Part shown: positions 16,402-23,764 of the stretch, piece after piece
Position numbering within the stretch: position 1 is the first letter of the stretch
Layout: each line of letters opens with the position of its first letter
Assembly: GCF_008180725.1 (NCBI RefSeq)
Contig: NZ_VTEV01000007.1
Span: 1 to 64,000, forward strand
Origin: Sutcliffiella horikoshii
GTDB taxonomy: Bacteria; Bacillota; Bacilli; Bacillales; Bacillaceae_I
Reading direction: 5' to 3'
Length of the DNA stretch: 64,000 nt
The notes under the pieces: generated by a model
What the model was told of the DNA's origin: nothing
The model's database searches: none
The model's input: only the letters and a program-made list of their open reading frames with translations
Program-made: the position numbers and the translations under genes

Positions 16402-16521
16402 AAGATCCCTCCTTTGTGGCTTGCTTTAAACTAAATACGGAATATATACTTATGATTTCTACCTTACCAAAGTTTATGAGAAAAAGATACTGTGATAGTC
16501 CGAAACTTTTACAAAAAATGA

Positions 16522-16551
16522 AAAAGCATCCTAGATTTTTTAGGACGCTAT
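16522..16551 (-). terminator. Terminator of the DUF3267 gene
   Basis: Read on the minus strand, AGCGTCCTA pairs with TAGGATGCT, followed by TTTTT. The stem includes the gene's last codons. Confidence 0.75.
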
Positions 16552-17094
16552 TTCATTCTCATTAACTATTAAGATATCATAACCGTTTTCCAATTCTTCA
16601 ATTTGGCATTTGTTAGGAGCACGTTGGATAAGTTTAATATAAAGGAAATCTGGAATACTTAGACCAAGATTTACTGCCGCAAGCATGGAAAAATAGTGAT
16701 AATAGCTTGGGAAAATATGTGCAAGTAAAATGCATGCTGAAGTAATAATGGCAAAAGGAGCCAGTAACACAGCATAGGATTGAATTTTTGTAAAAGGCTT
16801 TTTTGTTTTTATTTTCATATATGGCATATAGCACTTGAATTTCCATTTAAGTTTTACTTGGTTTTTTGTCGCGATTAGCGGAAGAACATGACATAGCTTG
16901 TGCATCGTGAACATACCCAATAGGCCAAGGACGAACCATCCGAAGTTGGCAGATGAGACAGTTGTGTCATGGTAAATAAGGCTAAAAGACAGAAAGAATA
17001 CAATAAACGAAAGTAAAGTGATGATAAACGAAATAAGTGTTATGCGATGGAGTCCATATTGTCTAGAAATATCAATGGATTTCCAGCAGTTCAT
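16540..17094 (-). CDS. DUF3267-type membrane protein (YhaJ position) with altered zinc motif
   Basis: The 184-residue protein has four membrane helices: near 20-42, 50-70 (FGWFVLGLLGMFTM), 108-128 and 135-155. DUF3267 proteins are predicted membrane metallopeptidases with an HExxH motif after the second helix. Here that place reads MHKLCHVLP near 65-73: both histidines are kept but the catalytic glutamate is lysine, so protease activity is doubtful. In B. subtilis this slot between prsA and yhaI is held by yhaJ, and synteny suggests orthology. The start ATG 17094 has a plausible purine-rich leader. Confidence 0.65.
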   Translation of the reverse strand: MNCWKSIDISRQYGLHRITLISFIITLLSFIVFFLSFSLIYHDTTVSSANFGWFVLGLLGMFTMHKLCHVLPLIATKNQVKLKWKFKCYMPYMKIKTKKPFTKIQSYAVLLAPFAIITSACILLAHIFPSYYHYFSMLAAVNLGLSIPDFLYIKLIQRAPNKCQIEELENGYDILIVNENEIAS

Positions 17095-17309
17095 AGTTGA
17101 GTCACCTACCGTAATTGCTAGTCGTAATCAAAATTACTAAATTAATGTAAGCTTTTTTATGGGAAAAATCAATAGGTGAATGTAATTTATTTTTCGTTCT
17201 ATCCATCTAAATATTGGTAAGTGAACGGAATTGATGTAAAATAAGTAGAAAAGTACAGCAATCCTTTGAGAATTGTTATTTGGATATGCAACAGTAAGGA
17301 CTGATTAAA

Positions 17310-17639
17310 GTGGAAGAAAGACTTGAAAACCTGGAGTTTTACGTGGAACTTTTAATAAAGCAAATGGATCGGACAAGATATCCTTGGGATAATCTAATCA
17401 TGCTTAAAAAATTGAGCAAGAAGGACGTGCAGAATCTGTATAATCTATGTGAAGAATTGAGCAAAGAAATGGAGAAACAAAAAGCGGAAGGGTTTGTAAC
17501 ATTTTCTCCGCTTCTTAACCAATTCAGGCAAGCCTTGCCTAAAGACCTGCCATTGGAGAACACAATTTCTGCTTTACGAACACAAGGCTATTATGTCCCG
17601 CTGATGGACGCGTTTCAAAGAGATATCAAGAAGAAGTAA
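17310..17639 (+). CDS. yhaI: DUF1878 protein YhaI
   Basis: A soluble 109-residue helical protein. [20 protein letters not shown] and [12 protein letters not shown] match the pattern of B. subtilis YhaI. The GTG start at 17310 follows AAGGA at 17296-17300. Its last 14 bp overlap the convergent scoC 3' end. YhaI-family structures are small helical bundles without a known activity. The neighbourhood (scoC, yhaH) is as in B. subtilis. Confidence 0.8.
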   Translation: MEERLENLEFYVELLIKQMDRTRYPWDNLIMLKKLSKKDVQNLYNLCEELSKEMEKQKAEGFVTFSPLLNQFRQALPKDLPLENTISALRTQGYYVPLMDAFQRDIKKK

Positions 17640-18225
17640 CGCTTTCATTTTTCTCTTCAAGCACTTCCTCTTTTTTGGAAAGTCTTCCATCAACCTCAAC
17701 AAAATCCTCTTCAATATTATTAAAGGATCGTTCAAAGATTTGCATAAAGTCTTCCCCATAAACATTGCGAATCACGCACATGATGTCGAGCAGCTCTGGG
17801 AATTTTCCATATAAATCATGCATCGGCAAAGCACCGCTAAATACCGAATTTTTACTAGGATCATAGGTTTCCATTAATTCTAAAAGGATTTTTTCTCCTT
17901 TGTCGGTTAGTTCAATATATGTGTTTCGCTTATCATTTTCTTTTTTAGAAAAGCGAAGCAATTCTCTTTCTTCTAATTTCTTGGAGAAGTTAAAAGCAGT
18001 AGAGACATGCATCACTCCAAATTTAGCAATCTCTGAAATACTTGCTCCCTTTAAGTGATAGGCAATCCAAAGAATATGGTGTTCGTTGATATTCAAATCA
18101 TATGGTTTAATCCACTGTTGCCAATCTTTCTCGATGGTCTTCCAAAGTGCTTTACTCAGCTGGGCAACACGTTGGCTGAAGAGCATAGCTTCTTTTAATG
18201 AATACTGTCCGTTCTGTGTATTCAC
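17626..18225 (-). CDS. scoC: ScoC (Hpr), MarR-family transition-state regulator
   Basis: A 199-residue MarR-type winged-helix repressor. Helices precede the recognition region [28 protein letters not shown] near residues 63-90, and the wing holds [19 protein letters not shown]-terminal extension of about 60 acidic residues is typical of ScoC, which is longer than ordinary MarR proteins. ScoC represses exoprotease, sporulation-related and peptide-transport genes as cells enter stationary phase, and represses prsA. It overlaps yhaI convergently by 14 bp. Confidence 0.92.
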   Translation of the reverse strand: MNTQNGQYSLKEAMLFSQRVAQLSKALWKTIEKDWQQWIKPYDLNINEHHILWIAYHLKGASISEIAKFGVMHVSTAFNFSKKLEERELLRFSKKENDKRNTYIELTDKGEKILLELMETYDPSKNSVFSGALPMHDLYGKFPELLDIMCVIRNVYGEDFMQIFERSFNNIEEDFVEVDGRLSKKEEVLEEKNESVTSS

Positions 18226-18318
18226 AAACTCACCTACTTTTTTCTAATATATTACTATCTATTATGACAATAAAATAAAAATTAATAAAGGTCTAAATTT
18301 ACAAAAAATTAAAATTTT

Positions 18319-18684
18319 TTATTCAGCGGTGTTTTTCGCCAGTTTTTTTTCTAGATTTTCTAACTCTTCCTGTAGGTTTGCAATGTTTTGTTGAATGGAT
18401 TCTTGATGAGGTTTAATCGAATTTTGCCAAAGGTCTACTGAAACTTTGATCTCTTCTGCAATATTTCCGACAGTTGCTTTTCCCTCTTCCATCGCTTGTG
18501 TTACTTGATCCTTAATATGAATAGCCTCTTGTTTCAACTCTTCCATCGTCAATTGAACAGAATGTGCAGTAGATTTTATTTTCGCTCTTCTAGAAGCTCC
18601 AGATTCAGAGGTTGTAAGCAATGCAGAAATTCCAGCTATTGTTCCACCTATTAAAACTCCGTAAATGAATGATTTCCCATTCAT
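18319..18684 (-). CDS. yhaH: YtxH-domain protein YhaH
   Basis: 121 residues. A Gly-rich membrane-like N-terminus (FIYGVLIGGTIAGISALLTTSESGASRR) is followed by a long amphipathic, coiled-coil-prone helix (LTMEELKQEAIHIKDQVTQA to LQEELENLEKKLAK). This is the YtxH general-stress family layout. The frame extends to a GTG at 18693, but GAGGAG lies 8 nt before ATG 18684, so I chose the shorter start. The order trpP-yhaH-scoC-yhaI is conserved with B. subtilis. Confidence 0.85.
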   Translation of the reverse strand: MNGKSFIYGVLIGGTIAGISALLTTSESGASRRAKIKSTAHSVQLTMEELKQEAIHIKDQVTQAMEEGKATVGNIAEEIKVSVDLWQNSIKPHQESIQQNIANLQEELENLEKKLAKNTAE

Positions 18685-18940
18685 AGTAATCACTCCTCTA
18701 TAAAGTTATGTAAATATAGTTCAATACCCTAAGATTATTATATAATTCAACATTTATAAAAAAAATCCTCTTTTTGTTGATACTTTTCTGATTGAATCAA
18801 TGCACAAACGTATTTGCACCTTTATCATCTTCATTGTTTCCAAAATAATGGGTATTTATTTAATTATCCACTAGGCAACATTACTTGTTTCATAAGAAAA
18901 GAGAGAGCGGCATAATTATGATAAAAAGGGGGCGGGCTTT

Positions 18941-19132
18941 GTGGCAGTTATAACATCTTTGTTATTTATCATAAGTATTGTGATGCTGTTTGGTGGTGGA
19001 AACTATTTTTTGGCTTCCCAAAGGGCAGGGGTATATCCGCCAAGGAGAGTGTTGCAGCAAAGGGCTGTAGCTATTGGAGGTGCTGGTGGGGTCATGTTTT
19101 TGCTTGCGATATTGGTGACATGGGCTGTTTAA
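18941..19132 (+). CDS. Small two-helix membrane protein, unknown
   Basis: A 63-residue protein with an N-terminal helix (ITSLLFIISIVMLFGGGNYFL), a polar loop (ASQRAGVYPPRRVLQQR) and a second helix (IGGAGGVMFLLAILVTWAV). AAGGGGGCGGG precedes the GTG start. I do not recognise it. It is convergent with trpP and shares the hairpin at 19152-19186. Coding is supported by the ribosome binding site and clean helix-loop-helix hydrophobicity. Confidence 0.65.
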   Translation: MAVITSLLFIISIVMLFGGGNYFLASQRAGVYPPRRVLQQRAVAIGGAGGVMFLLAILVTWAV

Positions 19133-19151
19133 ACCCATTTTTAAAATAAGA

Positions 19152-19186
19152 AGAGGGCAAATCCTTTTGTAGGAATTTGCCCTCTG
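19152..19186. terminator. Terminator between the small membrane gene and trpP
   Basis: AGAGGGCAAAT-CC pairs with GGAATTTGCCCTCT with one bulge. The T-rich side (TTCTTATTTT) is on the minus strand, so it mainly serves trpP. Confidence 0.85.
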
Positions 19187-19188
19187 AA

Positions 19189-19713
19189 TTATGTTGTAGC
19201 TATTAAATTTGAACGTTTGGCAATGCTCGTAACAATCGGATAGATAATAAGCATGACTATTACATTCAGTGCAACAGCAGGTAGTACGGCTGTAACGAAG
19301 AAGAATGCAAAGGATTCTCCACCAGGTAAACCTACCAATGTTAGAGCGGTAAAAAGAAAAATCACACCTGAAATTATGGTTCCAATAGCAGTTAATACAC
19401 CTGCTTTAATAAGTGGCTTGTCCAATTTCTTCAATGCAAGAAGCATAAAGAAAAACAAGAATGCTGTAATTGGCTTATCAATAATGTTCGGGATTTGTCC
19501 TGCTGGAAAAGTGGTCGTCATGGCGGAAATTAATCCTGTCACAACTCCTAATAATAATACATTTTTCTTTTCAGGAAACAGCATGATACCTAAAAACATC
19601 ATCGTTAAAGCCAAGTCTGGCTTCATACCGAGAATGACCCCCGGTACAACCGTGTGCAGAACTGCACCGATTCCTACTAATAAAGCTAGTGACACTAAAG
19701 TCTTTGTATTCAT
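19189..19713 (-). CDS. trpP: Tryptophan transporter TrpP
   Basis: A 174-residue polytopic membrane protein with about five helices. The conserved TrpP stretch VPGVILGMKPDLALTMMFLGI near 24-44 and FPAGQIPNIIDKPITAFLFF near 70 are visible. TrpP imports tryptophan in Bacillus. A run of six NAG triplets spaced by exactly two bases covers the ribosome binding site, which points to translational repression by the tryptophan-activated protein TRAP, as known for B. subtilis trpP (formerly yhaG). serC lies upstream on the same strand. Confidence 0.9.
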   Translation of the reverse strand: MNTKTLVSLALLVGIGAVLHTVVPGVILGMKPDLALTMMFLGIMLFPEKKNVLLLGVVTGLISAMTTTFPAGQIPNIIDKPITAFLFFFMLLALKKLDKPLIKAGVLTAIGTIISGVIFLFTALTLVGLPGGESFAFFFVTAVLPAVALNVIVMLIIYPIVTSIAKRSNLIATT

Positions 19714-19715
19714 TT

Positions 19716-19743
19716 CTCATCTCTCCTCAACTGATCTTGTCTT
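19716..19743 (-). promoter_or_regulatory. TRAP-binding site covering the trpP ribosome binding site
   Basis: On the minus strand the leader reads AAG, AAG, CAG, GAG, GAG, GAG, each triplet separated by exactly two bases (5-nt period), and ends two bases before the trpP ATG. TRAP, an 11-mer ring, binds NAG repeats, GAG and UAG best, with 2-nt spacers. The fourth and fifth triplets form the Shine-Dalgarno element GAGGAGAG. Binding with tryptophan would block ribosomes. Confidence 0.8.
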
Positions 19744-19836
19744 TTTTAACCCCATTAGTACACTCATTGTCTAATGCGAATTAATAGATACTAGTATATA
19801 AAAGATTCTCCTTTTTGAAAAGGGGAAAGCTCCTTA

Positions 19837-20919
19837 TTACCTATATTTGGCTTGGAAGCTTTTCATATATTCCGCTAATGCCTCACAGGATTCCAAAGGT
19901 ACGGCATTGTAAATAGACGCTCTGCAGCCTCCGACCATTCTGTGACCTCCAAGTCCGACAAAGCCTTCCTCTTTTGCTTGAGTTAGAAAAACAGATGTGA
20001 GCTCCTCGGAAGGAAGATTGAATGTAACATTCATGAGAGATCTGGATCCTTTTTCGGCATGACCATTGTAAAATCCTTCACTTCGATCAATCGTATCATA
20101 AAGGAGCTCTGCCTTCTTTTGGTTGATTTTTTCTATTGCTTCGACGCCACCTTGCTCTGCCACCCACTCCAATACAAGCGAAAGCATATAAATGGAGAAG
20201 GTTGGAGGGGTATTATATAAGGAGCTGTTTTTGGCGTGTGTCTGATAATTTAGCATGGTCGGTATATCGTTTGGGCATTGCTCTAGCAGTCCCCTCTTTA
20301 TAATCACAACTGTTACACCAGATGGCCCAAGATTTTTCTGGGCACCAGCATAGATAAGAGAAAAATCTTCCACATTAATTGATCTGCTTAAAATATCACT
20401 CGACATATCTGCAATCATTGGAATGTGGGAGGGAATGGTGGGGAATTCCGTCCATTGTGTTCCGAAAATGGTATTGTTGCTCGTTATATGCAAATAAGCT
20501 GCATCTGTAGAAAGTTTTAATTGATAAGGGATGCTAGTGTAACCAGATTCCTTGGAGGTTGAAGCAATATGAGTTGAGCCGATTTTTTGTGCCTCTTTTA
20601 ATGCTTTTTCGGACCAAGAACCGGACAAGCTATAGTTAGCTGTCTTACCTATAGGGAGAAAGTTCATCGGGACGGCTGAGAACTGCAGACTAGCACCACC
20701 TTGCATGAAGAGAATGTCATAGTTGTCTGGAATTTGCAAAAGTTCTTTTAACAGGGTTGCTGCTTTCTGGTGAACCTTATCGTATTCTTTGCTTCGATGA
20801 CTTAATTCCATAACAGACATACCTGTCTCTTGAAAATCTAACAATTCCTCTTGGGCACGTTGTAGCACTTGTTTTGGGAGTGCTGCCGGCCCAGCATTAA
20901 AATTATAAACACGCTTCAT
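19837..20919 (-). CDS. serC: Phosphoserine aminotransferase SerC
   Basis: A 360-residue pyridoxal-phosphate enzyme converting 3-phosphohydroxypyruvate and glutamate to phosphoserine and 2-oxoglutarate. The N-terminus YNFNAGPAALP, the phosphate-binding MQGGASLQF near 73, the Schiff-base lysine in YAGAQKNLGPSG near 190-201, and the C-terminal GLGGHRMVGGCRASIYNAVP are hallmark segments. Length is normal. It is transcribed towards trpP, as in B. subtilis, linking serine supply and tryptophan transport by position. Confidence 0.95.
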   Translation of the reverse strand: MKRVYNFNAGPAALPKQVLQRAQEELLDFQETGMSVMELSHRSKEYDKVHQKAATLLKELLQIPDNYDILFMQGGASLQFSAVPMNFLPIGKTANYSLSGSWSEKALKEAQKIGSTHIASTSKESGYTSIPYQLKLSTDAAYLHITSNNTIFGTQWTEFPTIPSHIPMIADMSSDILSRSINVEDFSLIYAGAQKNLGPSGVTVVIIKRGLLEQCPNDIPTMLNYQTHAKNSSLYNTPPTFSIYMLSLVLEWVAEQGGVEAIEKINQKKAELLYDTIDRSEGFYNGHAEKGSRSLMNVTFNLPSEELTSVFLTQAKEEGFVGLGGHRMVGGCRASIYNAVPLESCEALAEYMKSFQAKYR

Positions 20920-21021
20920 CCTATTAACCCCCTAAAGTAATCTGAAAATATTAATATATATCCTATCATGAATTGTGTTAGAATACATAAAAGATTTCGA
21001 AAAAAGTTAGGAGTAACGATC

Positions 21022-21900
21022 ATGTATCATGAACAAAAACCTTTTGATATTAGTCCATATGATCATCCCGATATATATCCCGGTCCAAGGCCAGCGTCTT
21101 CTTTTTTATTTTGGCAAGGTAAGGCTCATAGAATGGAGGCGGACAAAGGAGTCCCGGTTGAGCAGCATTCTATCCATTTTTCCAATGTGAACCATGTGCT
21201 GGGCAGCTTGGCATTTCAAAGTACGCATGTAAAAAAAGTGGATGAGTTTTTGGGAGAGGAAGGGTTCCATTCCAAGGTTCCCGTCGTTGCTTATGGGTCG
21301 AATGTGTGTTTAGCTCAATTGCAATACAAATTTCGTTTACGTCCAGAAGAAAAAGATTTTATGCTTTGCTTAAAAGGTACAGTGACGGATTCCGATATTG
21401 TTTACGCGCCATTTTTGGCACCTTATGGGTCTCTGCCTGCTGTCATTGCTCCAGTGGAAGATGCGGTATGTGAGGTATGGTTGACGTTTATAGACAAAAA
21501 GCAGTTGGAATTAATTAATGCAACTGAAAAAGGATATGAACTAAGAGTACATACTGGGAAAAAAGTTCGTTTGGATACTGGAGAAGTCTTTGAGAATGTC
21601 TATGCTTACTATGAGCCCCGTGCCCTGTTATGGAAAGGTAAGATGTGTAGATTCAAGGACATTTCCGGTCAAAGTCCGCTTAAGTCCGTTTGGCAAAGTG
21701 AGATGCTAAACGAGTTAAAGCTGGCTGTTGACCATAAAGGAACGCGTGAAGAATTTATTCACTTGTTAAGATGGGACAGAAGTTACCGTGATTATGTAGA
21801 AGGATTTTTAAAGGACAAATGCACCTATATTTTTGATCATCCTGACTGGAAAGCTGCAGAGACTATCCTTTCTATCGGAGAGATGAAAAGATCATTTTGA
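21022..21900 (+). CDS. Uncharacterised protein with gamma-glutamylcyclotransferase-like YGSN motif
   Basis: 292 residues. The only family clue is VVAYGSNVCLAQL near residue 88, which recalls the YGSN substrate loop of gamma-glutamylcyclotransferase-like folds, followed by PFLAPYGSLPAVIAP and the strand VCEVWLTF. The C-terminal third (RWDRSYRDYVEGFLKDKCTYIFDHPDW) is helical and unfamiliar. I chose ATG 21022 because TTAGGAG lies 8 nt upstream; the frame also extends to 20968. No signal peptide or membrane helix is seen. It is monocistronic, between serC (divergent) and hit (convergent). A catalytic residue cannot be assigned. Confidence 0.6.
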   Translation: MYHEQKPFDISPYDHPDIYPGPRPASSFLFWQGKAHRMEADKGVPVEQHSIHFSNVNHVLGSLAFQSTHVKKVDEFLGEEGFHSKVPVVAYGSNVCLAQLQYKFRLRPEEKDFMLCLKGTVTDSDIVYAPFLAPYGSLPAVIAPVEDAVCEVWLTFIDKKQLELINATEKGYELRVHTGKKVRLDTGEVFENVYAYYEPRALLWKGKMCRFKDISGQSPLKSVWQSEMLNELKLAVDHKGTREEFIHLLRWDRSYRDYVEGFLKDKCTYIFDHPDWKAAETILSIGEMKRSF

Positions 21901-21909
21901 AAATTAAAA

Positions 21910-21938
21910 TGACGTGGAGCCATAAAGGGACCACGTCA
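21910..21938. terminator. Bidirectional terminator between the YGSN protein and hit
   Basis: TGACGTGG (21910-21917) pairs perfectly with CCACGTCA (21931-21938). An A-rich flank on one side and AAAAATTTT on the other allow both directions. Confidence 0.8.
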
Positions 21939-21944
21939 AAAATT

Positions 21945-22361
21945 TTACTTAATATTAATTTTAGTTGCGATCTCTTGCAATTCTTGAGCTGTGTAATCGC
22001 TTTGGTTCGATTTCCACACTGCTCCAAATCCGTCACCTTTGCCGTAGCGAGGGATAATGTGAAGATGATAATGAAATACCGATTGACCGGCAGCTTCTCC
22101 ATTATTATTCAAGAGGTTAAGACCAATAGGTTCAAACTGCTCTTTAATAGAATTAGCAATCTTAGGCACCACTTTAAAAAGATTCTCTGCAATTTCAGGA
22201 GTAAGTTCGTAAATGTTTTCTTTATGTACTTTCGGAATAACCAATGTATGTCCTTTTGTTACCTGGCTAATATCAAGAAACGCCAAAACGTGCTCGTCTT
22301 CGTAAACTTTTGCAGCAGGGATGTCCCCGTCGATAATCTTACAGAAAATGCAATCACTCAC
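21945..22361 (-). CDS. hit: Hit, histidine-triad nucleotide-binding protein
   Basis: A 138-residue HIT-family hydrolase of the HINT type. CIFCKIIDGDIPAAKVYEDE at the N-terminus is followed by the histidine triad HYHLHIIPR near 98, where the middle histidine is the nucleophile on purine nucleoside phosphoramidates. The frame extends to 22370, but AGAGGTGA lies 5 nt before the GTG at 22361, giving MSDCIFCK. The sequence is close to B. subtilis Hit (YhaE) and, as there, divergent from ecsA. Here a large structured region separates the two. Confidence 0.92.
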   Translation of the reverse strand: MSDCIFCKIIDGDIPAAKVYEDEHVLAFLDISQVTKGHTLVIPKVHKENIYELTPEIAENLFKVVPKIANSIKEQFEPIGLNLLNNNGEAAGQSVFHYHLHIIPRYGKGDGFGAVWKSNQSDYTAQELQEIATKINIK

Positions 22362-22434
22362 CCGTATCACCTCTGAACGTTATTTTTATCTATTTTACCA
22401 TGTTTAGGACAAGTATCCTAATTTGATCAATCGG

Positions 22435-22471
22435 GCAAATTAAACAAGCAAGAGCAAAAGCTCCTGCTTGT
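22435..22471 (-). terminator. Intrinsic terminator of the candidate RNA
   Basis: On the minus strand ACAAGCAGGAGC, loop TTTT and GCTCTTGCTTGT form a 12-bp stem followed by TTAATTT. It lies upstream of hit in the same direction. Confidence 0.8.
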
Positions 22472-22940
22472 GAAGAAAGGGAAGAGAGGCAACAAGCTTC
22501 TCTATCTGAGTAAGGAGAAGCCTACAAACAACATTTTAGCTTTCAAATAACTGTGCTTGATAAACACCTCATTTGATAATAAAAATGTGTCTAATGGTCA
22601 GCTTTCCTGTTCAAAACAACCATCCCCTTGTTACTGAGTTTTACAACTTTAGTAACCCGGCTATCGACGTAAAGTCTCTTTAACGAACACCTCATTTTCA
22701 GAATGAATCAATCACAGGTTACGACTTTAGAGTAAAGTGTCGCCCGTAAGCACCTCATTTCTTCATCAATCGGAGTTACGTTACAGATGATCGTGTAGTT
22801 GCAGTCGGTTAAGTCCCGCAACGACGAGAGAAATAGTTTAACCTTATCTAGAACAAAGCAACACTGTCTTTGACAGTCACCTCATCTACAAAGAAGTAAA
22901 CCAAAGGCTTGTTTATGTGCCCCTCTGTCCCCTTCCCTAC
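22435..22940 (-). ncRNA. Candidate large structured non-coding RNA (hit-ecsA gap)
   Basis: About 500 bp without a convincing frame. Read on the minus strand, the 5' part GGGAAG...AGAGG (22937-22922) can pair with CCUCU-CUUCCC (22489-22479), closing a domain. Four modules AUGAGGUG, each followed by a small hairpin, lie at 22885, 22758, 22695 and 22572; an example is ACUGUC-AAA-GACAGU. Another stem pairs GUUGC with GCAAC. The 3' end is an intrinsic terminator. The bases complementary to 22807-22824 match 16S rRNA antisense over 18 nt. I see no clear sigma-A promoter. Direction is inferred from the terminator and closing stem. I do not recognise a named RNA family. Confidence 0.5.
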
Positions 22941-23023
22941 ATATGATGCGCACTTTCGTAAAAATTATGTTATGGTAAAATTTAATAATAAAGTTTTATT
23001 TCAGGCAGAAAGGGTAGGTTGAT

Positions 23024-23764
23024 GTGAGTTTATTGGAGATTAATGGGTTAACTGGCGGTTATACAAATCAGGCTGTGCTAAAGGATGTTTCGTTTGGTGT
23101 GAAGGCTGGTGAGTTGGTGGGGCTGATCGGTCTTAATGGTGCCGGTAAGAGTACGACGATTAAGCATGTGATCGGGACAATGGAGCCGAAGAAAGGGTCC
23201 ATTAAGATTAATGATATTTCCATTCAAGAGGATACGACGAAGTATCGCTCAACGTTTACATTTATTCCAGAGACTCCGATTTTATATGATGAATTAACGT
23301 TGTATGAACATCTTGAACTAACTGCGATGGCATATGGATTATCAAAAGAAACATTTGAAGAACGTTTGCATCCGTTATTAAAAGAATTCCGAATGGAAAA
23401 ACGTCTTAAATGGTTTCCTGCCCATTTTTCAAAAGGTATGAAGCAGAAAGTTATGATCTTAGCTGCTTTTCTGATTGAACCGAAGCTCTACATTGTGGAT
23501 GAGCCTTTTGTCGGTTTGGATCCCCTTGCCATTCATTCATTGCTTGAAATGATGGATAAGGTGAAAAAGAGCGGTGCAGGCATTCTGATGTCCACACACA
23601 TCCTGGCCACTGCCGAAAGATATTGTGATTCATTTGTCATTTTGCACGAAGGAGAAGTGCGTGCAAAAGGAACGTTAGAAGAGCTGAGGGTGCAATTTAA
23701 TATGCCATTGGCTTCACTTGATGACCTCTATATCCAATTGACAAAGGAAGAGAGCAATGTTTAA
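23024..23764 (+). CDS. ecsA: ABC transporter ATPase EcsA
   Basis: A 246-residue ATPase with Walker A GLNGAGKST near 36-44, signature variant FSKGMKQKVM near 137, and Walker B LYIVDEPFVGLDP near 156. The sequence follows B. subtilis EcsA, which with EcsB affects protein secretion, site-2 protease RasP function, competence and sporulation. The GTG start at 23024 follows AAGGGTAGG. It overlaps ecsB by 8 nt. The promoter must lie within or next to the structured hit-ecsA gap. Confidence 0.93.
   Translation: MSLLEINGLTGGYTNQAVLKDVSFGVKAGELVGLIGLNGAGKSTTIKHVIGTMEPKKGSIKINDISIQEDTTKYRSTFTFIPETPILYDELTLYEHLELTAMAYGLSKETFEERLHPLLKEFRMEKRLKWFPAHFSKGMKQKVMILAAFLIEPKLYIVDEPFVGLDPLAIHSLLEMMDKVKKSGAGILMSTHILATAERYCDSFVILHEGEVRAKGTLEELRVQFNMPLASLDDLYIQLTKEESNV

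Noticed and set aside
19806-19836. serC terminator
   Set aside because: CTCCTTTTT and AAAAGGGGA can pair, but the stem is mostly A-T with almost no loop, so support is weak.
21897-22376. 159-residue plus-strand frame opposite hit
   Set aside because: Hit is clearly conserved on the other strand; this frame runs through its terminator and has no start signal.
22807-22824. 16S rRNA gene fragment
   Set aside because: Identity is limited to 18 nt; flanking bases do not follow 16S rRNA on either side.
22920-22990. Sigma-A promoter for the candidate RNA
   Set aside because: No -35/-10 pair with good spacing was seen on the minus strand; TATGTA lies too close to the predicted 5' end.
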